DNA from: Muribaculaceae bacterium
GTDB taxonomy: Bacteria > Bacteroidota > Bacteroidia > Bacteroidales > Muribaculaceae
NCBI GenBank assembly: GCA_029059965.1
Contig: JAIDUY010000184.1
Coordinates: 1 to 8,591 of the forward strand
Direction: 5' to 3'
Length of the DNA: 8,591 nucleotides
A program made the translations under genes and the position numbers. Positions 1 to 6,391 of the stretch are shown here, piece after piece. Below the pieces are notes generated by a model. It made no database searches. It worked only from the letters and a program-made list of their open reading frames with translations, and was not told the DNA's origin. Each line of letters begins with the position of its first letter. Positions within the stretch are counted from its first letter, which is position 1.

Positions 1-31
1 ACAATCAGGTGGCGTGCAGCCACCTGATTGT
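1..31. repeat. Perfect 13-bp inverted repeat at the extreme left end
   Basis: Bases 1-13 (ACAATCAGGTGGC) are the exact reverse complement of bases 19-31, separated by the 5-nt loop GTGCA. The outer arm starts at base 1, so the true extent cannot be seen. It lies inside the coding sequence of the partial gene on the minus strand, where a strong hairpin is unexpected. A fold-back (snap-back) artefact at a contig end explains it well. A natural palindrome is the alternative. Confidence 0.9.
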
Positions 32-197
32 AGCGGTCGGCGCAGAACGAGTCGGGGTCGACCTCGCGCCCGCAGATGACGCAGTGCATGTCCTCCCCGT
101 CGACAGCCGAGGCTATGCGCAGGAAGTAGCTGCTGCCCTTGTCGAGCTGCGTGCGGGAGCTGCGGTCGTAGTGGGCCGAAATCACAGGCGTTTTCAT
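1..197 (-). CDS. Partial hypothetical protein with a CxxC motif (N-terminal 65 residues, cut by the window edge)
   Basis: The protein starts MKTPVISAHYDRSSRTQLDK and is open to the window edge. I do not recognise the family. It shows H38-C39-x2-C42-x9-C52 (HCVICGREV, then FCADRY), which could be half of a zinc-binding site; a second pair would lie beyond the edge. No signal peptide or membrane segment is visible in the N-terminus. The start is supported by an ATGA overlap with the phosphatase gene: ATG at 197-195, TGA at 196-194. This implies translational coupling and makes it the fourth member of the kinase/vWA/phosphatase unit. The last residues (about 61-65) lie in the terminal inverted repeat and may be artefactual. 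The gene is likely real because of the junction; its function is unknown. Confidence 0.65.
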   Translation of the reverse strand, partial: MKTPVISAHYDRSSRTQLDKGSSYFLRIASAVDGEDMHCVICGREVDPDSFCADRYNQVAARHLI

Positions 198-1009
198 AGC
201 GTGCAATAGGCTAAGGATATATCATCGCGCGAGCCGGAATCCGAAATGTCCGGCAGGATGCGGACAAGCTCGCATGCCACGGCCTCGGCGCCCTTGTCGG
301 CAAGGTCGGCCACAAGCTCGGGCAGGAACTCGACTGCGAGCCCGCTCTCCGAGCCGAAGCTGTTGACGAGGCCGTCGGAACATACCATGATGAGCCGGGG
401 GACATCCGGCCCGACGACGAAGCGGAAGTCGTCCGCACCGTCGGAACACATCGACGTTGTCAGCGCCCCGCGGCATCTGGGGTCGTCGGGCAGGGGAATG
501 CGCGGACGTCCGAGGGCGTCGAGCTCCGCGCAGGCGCCGTCGCCAAGCTGGAAGGCTATACGCAGACCGCTGCACAGCACAGCTCCGACGAGGGTGCATC
601 CGTAGGCCCTTACGGGCGGGGCAAGCGTGACTTCACGAGGCGGGTCGATGGCGTAATCGTTCAGAACCTTGGCGTACCATCGCTGCATGATGTCGGCGAA
701 GAAGGCGCGCATGACGGCGTCCACGTGCGCGTCGCCGCACGACTCTCCGGCTCCGGCGTGCAGCGTCACGCCGACATAATCACCTATGCTTTCCATCAGG
801 CCGGCGAGGGCTTCCGCGGCGGCGTCGAGTGCGAATGCGGCTCCGCGCTCGCTGCGGAAGTGGGCGGGATGGCCGTGGCCGTCGCTGACGAGGACTACAG
901 CTGCACGGCGGCCGCCGAAGCAGCGACCGAAGCAGCGCGACCTGTCCTGACACGCTTTGCCGGCCTCGCGATGGGAGGCTCCGGCTATATGTATTGCGTT
1001 GAGAATCAT
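194..1009 (-). CDS. PP2C-family serine/threonine phosphatase of a TerY-P triad
   Basis: This 271-residue protein should remove phosphate from Ser/Thr residues, probably on the neighbouring vWA protein, the kinase or a shared target in the cytoplasm. PP2C motifs appear in order: KACQD (18-22), VSDGHG with metal-binding D43-G44 (41-46), GCTLVGAVL (137-145), QLGDG with D157 (154-158), VCSDGL with D212 (209-214), and RDDISLAY with D262-D263 near the C-terminus. All the expected acidic metal ligands are present, so it should be active. The length suits a lone catalytic domain with no sensor or membrane segment. The start ATG at 1009 shares one base with the vWA stop (TGATG), and the stop overlaps the next gene (ATGA). 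Family identity is clear; pairing with the triad rests on gene order and close packing. The substrate is inferred. Confidence 0.9.
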   Translation of the reverse strand: MILNAIHIAGASHREAGKACQDRSRCFGRCFGGRRAAVVLVSDGHGHPAHFRSERGAAFALDAAAEALAGLMESIGDYVGVTLHAGAGESCGDAHVDAVMRAFFADIMQRWYAKVLNDYAIDPPREVTLAPPVRAYGCTLVGAVLCSGLRIAFQLGDGACAELDALGRPRIPLPDDPRCRGALTTSMCSDGADDFRFVVGPDVPRLIMVCSDGLVNSFGSESGLAVEFLPELVADLADKGAEAVACELVRILPDISDSGSRDDISLAYCTL

Positions 1010-1776
1010 CAGTCCCAGAAATCGCTGTCGGGCCCTATGGCCGGAATATCGACGCCGTCGATGGGCTCGACGCCGCCTGCCAAGGCCTTGTGTACGGCTT
1101 CGGCGACGGGGTCGCCCTTGGCGCCGCCGTTCGAGCCTGCGGTGCGCGAGCCTATGCGGCTCACAGTGGCCGAAACCATACGTATCACATCGGTGAGTCG
1201 CGACAGGTCGGTGACACTTATAATGTTGGGCACGGAGGTACCGCTGTCTGCGAAGCCTGTCAGGGCGCGACGCATGGCAACATTGGCCGGGCTCGCCCCA
1301 ATGGCGATGGCAATGCGGTAGGCGTCGCGGAACATCGGGTTGTCTCTGAGGCGTTCAAGAGCCTCCTCCCAGCCCTCGTCGGGGTCGCCGTCGCTAAGCA
1401 GCACGACGGCCGGACGCAGACAGCTGCCGCCTTCCGTGGCGGTGTCGCGCATACGGCTGTCGAGCAGCTCGAAAGCGCCGGCCAGATTAGTCAGACCGTA
1501 GGCTTCGAGGGTGTCCCAGCTGTAATCGGCGGCTGATACTGGCACGGGGTCTATCAGACGCGCCGTGTCGCTGAAGGCTATGCACTGCAGGTATATGTCG
1601 CCGTAGTCCTTGTTGCCCGCCGTGACATCGCGCAGAATCTCCACAATCTCGGGCATGGCTTCGTTGACGCTCTGTATGCAGCCGTTGTGGTTCATCGAGC
1701 CCGAAGTGTCGATGAGGTAGTACATGTTCATGCGTCGGCGGGCGCACGGACGCGGACGTAGGTCTGTAAGTGCCAT
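1009..1776 (-). CDS. von Willebrand factor A (vWA) domain protein, TerY-like
   Basis: This 255-residue protein is essentially one vWA domain, a metal-dependent protein-binding fold. The MIDAS site appears complete: D23-T-S25-G-S27 just after the first strand (YYLIDTSGSM), T96 in GLTNLAGA, and D129 in VVLLSDGDPD. The tail after about residue 205 is Gly/Ala-rich and looks flexible, ending in GPDSDFWD. No signal peptide is seen, so it is likely cytoplasmic. I chose the ATG at 1776 because it overlaps the kinase stop as TAATG. The reading frame stays open upstream to 2196, but that part lies inside the kinase gene and is Arg-rich out-of-frame sequence. A later ATG at codon 16 is possible but would start only a few residues before the first strand. 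TerY-type vWA proteins act as partners or adaptors of the kinase and PP2C in such triads. The direct partner here is inferred. Confidence 0.9.
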   Translation of the reverse strand: MALTDLRPRPCARRRMNMYYLIDTSGSMNHNGCIQSVNEAMPEIVEILRDVTAGNKDYGDIYLQCIAFSDTARLIDPVPVSAADYSWDTLEAYGLTNLAGAFELLDSRMRDTATEGGSCLRPAVVLLSDGDPDEGWEEALERLRDNPMFRDAYRIAIAIGASPANVAMRRALTGFADSGTSVPNIISVTDLSRLTDVIRMVSATVSRIGSRTAGSNGGAKGDPVAEAVHKALAGGVEPIDGVDIPAIGPDSDFWD

Positions 1777-3095
1777 TATACTCCGGGATAAATGATTGTA
1801 CCTTTGATGTTTCCGAAGTCTATGCCCACGCCGTCGGCGAAGGCCACGGCGCAGCCGGGTTCGGCGGAGGCCGGACGGCTTCCCGGCACGGTCACCTTCC
1901 AGGCGCGGCCGCTGCGGTTCTCGAGGCCGGGCACCACTCCTCGTCCGCGGACGTTGAGCATGGTGCATATGCCGGCGGGAATGAAACCGTCGTCGACGAA
2001 GAGCTCCTTGCCCGAGCTGAGACGATAGGCCGTGCCGTTGTCCAGCGCTAATGTGGCGAAGGGGCTGACGGGCAGTCCGCAGCGCGGACAGAATCCGGGA
2101 GGCCGCGAGTCGGCCAGAAAATCGTGGAGAGGGTCGTTGCGGTCGGCGCGGCAGCTGAGCAGACAGGCTCGGAGGGCGACCATCATGGCTTTCCATCGCG
2201 CTGCGCTTGGCCGTGACTTAGGCTCGGCGAGGGCCCGGCGCGACAGTGCGGCGCAGAAGGCGTTGCGAAGCACCGGCGGCATCTGTTCCCAGAACAGCGC
2301 CGAGTTGGGGTGCAGGGCAGGGTCGGGTCGGTTGCTGTCGTTGTCGGGGTCGTGGCAGAACACGGCGCCGGCGCCGAAGAGCCGGTTCTCGGCTTCGGGA
2401 GTCATGACCGTCGCCGAGGCTGTGGCGCGCCCCTCGAAGGGGTGGTCGGTCATGAATATGCGGTAGAGGATTATGGACAGCGACAGCCTGTCGCTGGTCA
2501 TGCGGGGGGTGTCGCCGGCAATCACCTCGGGGGCCATGTAGCGCGGTTTGCCGGCTATTCCGTGCCACGTTCCGTCGACGACGATGTTGTCATTGTCGCA
2601 GACGAGCACCTCGCCCGTGTGGGGATTGACGAAGAAGTTGCCGTCGTTGATGTCCTGGTAGCAACAGCCCGTCAGGTGCAGGCGGCTGAAGCTGTCGGCT
2701 ATGCGCATGGCGGCGCAGACCTTGGCCATGTTGCTGCGGAACCATGCGTCAGGGTTGCGGTCGATACAGAAGAAGTCGCCCAGCTCGATGAAATCGTCGG
2801 GACGCAGCGGCATGATGTATCCGAAGCTGCCGTCGGGACGGCGTTCGGTCAGTGCGACAGGCCAAAGAAAAACCGGCGACGGCGCTCCGGCTTCGCATTT
2901 GGCCTGCATAGAGGCGTGGAATGCGTCGTCGGCGCACAGAGCCGGTGCGGTGTACCATTTCAGAGCCATTTCGGCTCCGCGGGCGGTGCGGACCCTGTAG
3001 ACCTCACCCTGTCCTCCGGCGCCTAACAGAGCGCCGACGGTGACAGTTGTTCCGTCGGCGAGTCTGAGGCGTGTTCCGGGGGAGAAGAGGTGCAT
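1776..3095 (-). CDS. Serine/threonine protein kinase with C-terminal zinc-ribbon-like segment (TerY-P triad kinase)
   Basis: This is a 439-residue soluble kinase. The Gly-rich loop is GAGGQGEV (25-32) and the ATP-binding lysine is K46 (ALKWY). The catalytic loop is YQDINDGNFF, with D148 and N153; YQD replaces the usual HRD. The Mg-binding segment is CDNDN, with D167 in place of DFG. The APE motif is MAPE (187-190). The YQD and CDNDN variants are, as I recall, typical of TerY-P kinases and do not suggest a dead enzyme. After the kinase domain comes FCPRCG (C336, C339), half of a zinc ribbon with no obvious second pair, then a beta-rich tail to about residue 439. There is no membrane segment, unlike PASTA-type receptor kinases. 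It starts 20 nt after the fabD stop and overlaps the vWA gene by one base. It probably phosphorylates the vWA protein or a common target, reversed by the PP2C; this is inference. Confidence 0.9.
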   Translation of the reverse strand: MHLFSPGTRLRLADGTTVTVGALLGAGGQGEVYRVRTARGAEMALKWYTAPALCADDAFHASMQAKCEAGAPSPVFLWPVALTERRPDGSFGYIMPLRPDDFIELGDFFCIDRNPDAWFRSNMAKVCAAMRIADSFSRLHLTGCCYQDINDGNFFVNPHTGEVLVCDNDNIVVDGTWHGIAGKPRYMAPEVIAGDTPRMTSDRLSLSIILYRIFMTDHPFEGRATASATVMTPEAENRLFGAGAVFCHDPDNDSNRPDPALHPNSALFWEQMPPVLRNAFCAALSRRALAEPKSRPSAARWKAMMVALRACLLSCRADRNDPLHDFLADSRPPGFCPRCGLPVSPFATLALDNGTAYRLSSGKELFVDDGFIPAGICTMLNVRGRGVVPGLENRSGRAWKVTVPGSRPASAEPGCAVAFADGVGIDFGNIKGTIIYPGV

Positions 3096-3115
3096 ATCGG
3101 ATTGGAATCCGACTC

Positions 3116-3994
3116 TTACTGCATGCCGCTTACGGCAGCGTTGGAGTCGATTTTGGCGACGAGACCCTGGAGGACCTTGCCCGGGCCGAGCTCAACGAAC
3201 TCGGTGGCGCCGTCGGCAATCATGTTGCGCACGGTCTGAGTCCAGCGCACGGGAGCGGTGAGCTGAGCCACGAGGTTGGCCTTGATTTCGGCGGGATCGG
3301 TGTGGGGGAGTGCGTCCACGTTCTGGAATACGGGGCAGACGGGTTCGTGGATTTCGGTGGCCTCGATTGCGCTTGCGAGCTCGGCGCGGGCAGGCTCCAT
3401 GCAGGGCGAGTGGAATGCGCCGCCCACCTTGAGCTTGAGTGCACGCTTGGCACCGGCAGCCTTGAGGGCTTCGCAGGCAGCGTCGATGGCGGGAGTCTCG
3501 CCGGAGATTACGAGCTGGCCGGGGCAGTTATAGTTGGCGCATACTACGACGCCGTCGATGCCGGAGCAGATTTCCTCGACCTTTTCGTCGGGGAGGGCGA
3601 GCACGGCGGCCATGGTGCTGTCGGTGAGTTCGCAGGCCTTCTGCATGGCGTTGGCGCGGGCTGCAACGAGACGGAGACCGTCGTCGAAGCTGAGGGCACC
3701 TGCGGCTACGAGAGCCGAAAATTCGCCGAGGGAGTGGCCGGCGACCATATCGGGCTTGAAGTCAGCGCCGAGGCTCTTGGCCAGGATGACGCTGTGGAGG
3801 AAGATTGCGGGCTGGGTCACCTTGGTCTGACGGAGGTCTTCGTCTGTACCTGCGAACATCAGGTCGGTGATGCGGAAACCGAGGATTTCGTTGGCGCGTT
3901 CAAAGAGCGCACGGGCCTCTTCGTTGTTGTCGTACAGGTCCTTGCCCATTCCTACGAACTGGGCGCCCTGTCCGGGAAAAACGTAAGCTTTCAT
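3116..3994 (-). CDS. fabD: Malonyl-CoA:acyl carrier protein S-malonyltransferase
   Basis: FabD moves the malonyl group from CoA to acyl carrier protein, supplying the two-carbon donor for type II fatty-acid synthesis in the cytoplasm. The 292 residues match the normal family length. Visible motifs are FPGQGAQ at the N-terminus (6-12, oxyanion-hole region), the nucleophile elbow GHSLGE with catalytic S88, R113 in LVAARANAM (binds the malonyl carboxylate), catalytic H195 in GAFHSP, and Q244 in LVAQLTAPVRW. The start MKAYVFPGQG is standard. It is the first gene after the divergent promoter region, with a TAACTTTG box about 34 nt upstream of the ATG. Unusually, the kinase of the phosphorylation triad follows after only 20 nt with no terminator between, so fabD probably leads that operon. 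No acpP or other fab gene is adjacent here. Confidence 0.97.
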   Translation of the reverse strand: MKAYVFPGQGAQFVGMGKDLYDNNEEARALFERANEILGFRITDLMFAGTDEDLRQTKVTQPAIFLHSVILAKSLGADFKPDMVAGHSLGEFSALVAAGALSFDDGLRLVAARANAMQKACELTDSTMAAVLALPDEKVEEICSGIDGVVVCANYNCPGQLVISGETPAIDAACEALKAAGAKRALKLKVGGAFHSPCMEPARAELASAIEATEIHEPVCPVFQNVDALPHTDPAEIKANLVAQLTAPVRWTQTVRNMIADGATEFVELGPGKVLQGLVAKIDSNAAVSGMQ

Positions 3995-4027
3995 ATTTAA
4001 TTATTAAATTGCCTAAAAAAATATGCG

Positions 4028-4035
4028 CAAAGTTA
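4028..4035 (-). promoter_or_regulatory. Probable -7 box of the fabD operon promoter (TAACTTTG)
   Basis: Read on the minus strand, the sequence is TAACTTTG, a perfect match to the Bacteroidota -7 consensus TAnnTTTG. It lies 33 nt upstream of the fabD ATG, which would place transcription start near 4021. I do not see a good -33 TTTG at the usual 19-20 nt spacing, so the call rests on the -7 box and position. The box lies mostly within the left arm of the 11-bp inverted repeat. Confidence 0.55.
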
Positions 4036-4064
4036 GGCAATTTTGCCGAATTATGCCTAACTTT
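4029..4064. repeat. Perfect 11-bp inverted repeat in the fabD/tatA intergenic region
   Basis: AAAGTTAGGCA at 4029-4039 is the exact reverse complement of TGCCTAACTTT at 4054-4064, separated by 14 nt. Each arm contains the core of a TAACTTT promoter box, pointing outward towards fabD and tatA. A smaller hairpin, GGCAA-TT-TTGCC (4036-4047), overlaps the left arm and spacer. GCCTAA also recurs near 4011. It could be an operator shared by both promoters or simply two similar divergent promoter boxes. There is no U-tract in either direction that would make it a terminator. Confidence 0.8.
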
Positions 4065-4065
4065 A
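4058..4065 (+). promoter_or_regulatory. Possible -7 box of the tatA operon promoter (TAACTTTA)
   Basis: TAACTTTA differs from the Bacteroidota TAnnTTTG consensus only at the last base. It is the mirror image of the fabD box through the inverted repeat. Transcription would start near 4072, giving a leader of about 44 nt before the tatA ATG. No clear -33 element is seen, so this is a weaker call than the spt promoter. Confidence 0.4.
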
Positions 4066-4115
4066 CCAATTGAAAAACATATTTATCGTTCCATCCAAGC
4101 ACAGAACCCGCTACA

Positions 4116-4367
4116 ATGGCTTATATACTCACCCTTCCTCTCTTTCTCGGCAATCTCAAAGGCTGGGAGATTCTGATAATCTTCCTGGTTATTCTTCTGC
4201 TTTTCGGAGGCCGCAAGATTCCCGAACTGATGCGTGGTCTCGGAAAGGGTGTGCACTCCTTCCGCAAGGGTATGCAGGAGGCCAAGGATGAGATGAACAA
4301 GCCGCTCGAGAACGGTGGCGGCGCCAATAGCAAGGAAAGCGAGCCGAAAGGCAAAGACCGCAGCTGA
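4116..4367 (+). CDS. tatA: Sec-independent protein translocase subunit TatA
   Basis: TatA forms the variable-size membrane pore or weak spot that lets folded twin-arginine substrates cross the inner membrane. The 83 residues show the family layout: a single membrane helix (about residues 16-30, [15 protein letters not shown]) with a polar E18 at its start, the hinge F30-G31-G, R-K-I-P36-E-L, an amphipathic helix (about 34-60, rich in K, R, E and M), and a charged, disordered tail. Its ATG has no clear Shine-Dalgarno sequence, which is normal for Bacteroidota. The tatC GTG follows 3 nt after the stop. No tatB is present in the pair, as expected for minimal TatAC systems where TatA does both jobs. 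Confidence 0.96.
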   Translation: MAYILTLPLFLGNLKGWEILIIFLVILLLFGGRKIPELMRGLGKGVHSFRKGMQEAKDEMNKPLENGGGANSKESEPKGKDRS

Positions 4368-4370
4368 GCC

Positions 4371-5174
4371 GTGGAAGACAACGGCGGGATGACTTTCTGG
4401 GACCATCTCGACGCCCTGCGTGCGGTGCTGCTGCGTGTGGCTGTCGTCGTGGCTGTGCTGGCCACCGCCGCTTTCGTGGCCATGCCCTGGATTTTCGACA
4501 ATTTCATCATGGCGCCCTGCAGCGCCTCCTTCCCCACATACCGTCTTTTCGACAGCATAGCCGCCGCTACGGGTTTCTCGGAGCTCGCCACGGCCTCCGA
4601 CTTCACTGTCGATATCGTCAGTATAGAGCTTGCCTCGCAGCTCTTCGTGCATATGGCAGCCGCGGGCTGGACGGCTTTCCTTTTCGGTTTTCCCATCATC
4701 ATCTACCTGCTGTGGGGCTTCGTGTCGCCGGGCCTGCACGAGCATGAGCGCAGAGGTGCGGTGCGTGCATTCCTGTTCGGCAACGTCATGTTCTATCTCG
4801 GTGTCGCCGTGGGTTATATGCTTGTTTTCCCCCTTGCGCTGCGCTTCCTGGCCGACTATCGTCTGAGCGAGGCCATAAGACCTATTGTGAGCCTTGACAG
4901 CTACATGGACAACTTCTTCACCCTGCTGGTGTCGATGGGCGCCGTTTTCGAGCTTCCCCTCGTCGCGTGGCTCCTGGGCAAGATCGGCGTGCTGCGCCGC
5001 TCGTTCTTCAGCCGCTACCGCCGTCATGCCATTGTGGTGCTTCTCATCCTCGCCGCCATCGTCACTCCGACCGGCGATCCGTTCACACTGTTCATAGTCT
5101 TCCTTCCCGTCTATGCCCTTTGGGAAGCTGCGGCTCTGCTTGTGCCGCGCGACGAATCCGAGCCTGAAATATGA
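4371..5174 (+). CDS. tatC: Sec-independent protein translocase subunit TatC
   Basis: TatC is the six-helix inner-membrane receptor that binds twin-arginine signal peptides. The 267-residue protein keeps HLxxLR at the N-terminus (FWDHLDALR, 9-17), the cytoplasmic loop SPGLHEHERR, where L122 and E126 align with E. coli L99 and E103, and FELP with E194 (E. coli E170). A late TPTGDPFT motif precedes the last helices. One oddity is A15 in HLDALR, where E. coli has a conserved acidic residue (HLIELR). The start is uncertain: GTG at 4371, 3 nt after tatA, or ATG at 4389 (MTFWDHLD). Either leaves the whole domain; I kept the GTG because it packs tightly with tatA. The stop overlaps the transporter ATG (ATGA), so the three genes form an operon. 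Confidence 0.96.
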   Translation: MEDNGGMTFWDHLDALRAVLLRVAVVVAVLATAAFVAMPWIFDNFIMAPCSASFPTYRLFDSIAAATGFSELATASDFTVDIVSIELASQLFVHMAAAGWTAFLFGFPIIIYLLWGFVSPGLHEHERRGAVRAFLFGNVMFYLGVAVGYMLVFPLALRFLADYRLSEAIRPIVSLDSYMDNFFTLLVSMGAVFELPLVAWLLGKIGVLRRSFFSRYRRHAIVVLLILAAIVTPTGDPFTLFIVFLPVYALWEAAALLVPRDESEPEI

Positions 5175-6391
5175 AAAACATACGCCTGCCCCGCATCGGA
5201 CTCCTCGGCAGAGTCATCATCGCCATAGCCGCCGGCATCGGCGCCGGATTCATCTTCCCGCTGTGGGCCGCCCGCCTTGCGGCGACCTTCAACGCAGTGT
5301 TCAGCTCCTTCCTGTCGTTCACCATCCCCCTGCTTATTGTCGGATTCGTGGCCCCCGCCATCGCCGACATCGGACGCCGCGCAGGAGCCATGCTGGCCGT
5401 GACGGTGCTGATAGCTTATCTGATGACGCTCGCCTCAGGTGCGCTTGCCTATTGCACCGGCTCGCTGGCTTTTCCGCCCCTGCTTGGAGCCGACAGTTAC
5501 GTCGCCGCCTTCGAGACCTCGGCGGCAGGCGACCCGCAGCCCTTCTTCACCATCGCCATAGAGCCGCTGATGACTGTCATGACGGCGCTTGTGCTGGCCT
5601 TCACTATCGGATTCGGCTGCGCCGTCATACCCTCGGCGACGACCGTCAGACGCTTCCTCGATGATTTCCGCGACATCATTAAGCTGGTCATCGGCAAGGT
5701 AATCGTGCCCCTGCTGCCGTTCTATATCTTCGGTATCTTTCTGAATATGACCGTGGCCGGAACGGTGGGAACCATTCTGACGACATTCATCAAAATCATA
5801 GCCGTAATATTCGTGCTCCACGTCGGCCTGCTCGTGGCTCAGTACTGCCTGGCCTCGCTCTTCTCGCGTCGCAATCCTTTCAAGGCACTTTGGACCATGA
5901 TGCCGGCCTATTTCACCGCCCTCGGAACACAGAGCTCGGCAGCCACGATTCCCGTGACGCTGGAGCGGACGGTGGCCATGGGAGTGAACCGCGACGTGGC
6001 GGGCTTCGTCATCCCCCTGTGCGCTACCATACATATGTCCGGCTCGACGCTCAAGATTGTGGCCTGCGCGCTGGCGCTGATGATGGTGCGCGGCATGCCG
6101 CACGACTTCGCCATATTCGCCGGATTCACCGCCATGCTCGGCATAACGATAGTGGCTGCGCCCGGTGTGCCCGGCGGTGCCATAATGGCCTCGCTGGGTC
6201 TGCTGTCGTCGATGCTGGGATTCTCCGAGGCCGACAATGCCATGATGATAGCGCTCTACATAGCCATGGATTCCTTCGGCACGGCCTGCAACATCACCGG
6301 CGACGGCGCCATAGCGCAGATTGTGGAGCGCATTTTCCGCTCATCCAAGAAAAGAGTGAATCCTGCGGGTGTCGGCGGCGGGAGCTGCTGA
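5171..6391 (+). CDS. Dicarboxylate/amino acid:cation symporter family (DAACS, GltPh-fold) transporter
   Basis: This is a 406-residue inner-membrane carrier of the glutamate/aspartate transporter fold. It has many hydrophobic segments from about residue 12 onward, hairpin HP1 with TQSSAATIP (253-261), a TM7 motif HMSGS (288-292), HP2 with GVPGGA (332-337), and TM8 with DSFGTACNITGD (367-378). The residues that set substrate and sodium binding differ from GltPh. The TM7 NMDGT becomes HMSGS, losing the Asn and Asp that help bind Na+. The TM8 arginine that binds acidic side chains (R397 in GltPh) aligns with G370; D367, T371 and N374 are kept. A neutral or unusual substrate and altered ion coupling are therefore plausible, but this is inference. 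It overlaps tatC by 4 nt. The last 17 codons overlap a convergent gene, and the tail after KKRVNP looks non-conserved. Confidence 0.9.
   Translation: MKNIRLPRIGLLGRVIIAIAAGIGAGFIFPLWAARLAATFNAVFSSFLSFTIPLLIVGFVAPAIADIGRRAGAMLAVTVLIAYLMTLASGALAYCTGSLAFPPLLGADSYVAAFETSAAGDPQPFFTIAIEPLMTVMTALVLAFTIGFGCAVIPSATTVRRFLDDFRDIIKLVIGKVIVPLLPFYIFGIFLNMTVAGTVGTILTTFIKIIAVIFVLHVGLLVAQYCLASLFSRRNPFKALWTMMPAYFTALGTQSSAATIPVTLERTVAMGVNRDVAGFVIPLCATIHMSGSTLKIVACALALMMVRGMPHDFAIFAGFTAMLGITIVAAPGVPGGAIMASLGLLSSMLGFSEADNAMMIALYIAMDSFGTACNITGDGAIAQIVERIFRSSKKRVNPAGVGGGSC

Noticed and set aside
1776..2196. Upstream extension of the vWA gene frame to 2196, giving a 395-residue protein
   Set aside because: The added part is out-of-frame translation of the kinase gene, Arg-rich and low in hydrophobic order. 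The TAATG junction at 1776 gives a clean start just before the first vWA strand.
1..3095. Horizontal-transfer island around the triad
   Set aside because: By eye, base composition and codon use look like those of neighbouring fabD, and no integrase, tRNA or flanking direct repeat is visible.
3071..4000. Long plus-strand open frame of 309 codons opposite fabD
   Set aside because: It is antisense to a clear fabD with full catalytic motifs. Its product is a Gly/Ala/Val/Glu-rich mirror of G+C-rich codons with no recognisable domain.
4083..5027. Minus-strand open frame of 314 codons across tatA and tatC
   Set aside because: It is antisense to two well-supported membrane protein genes, and its His/Glu/Gln-rich product has no family-like motif.
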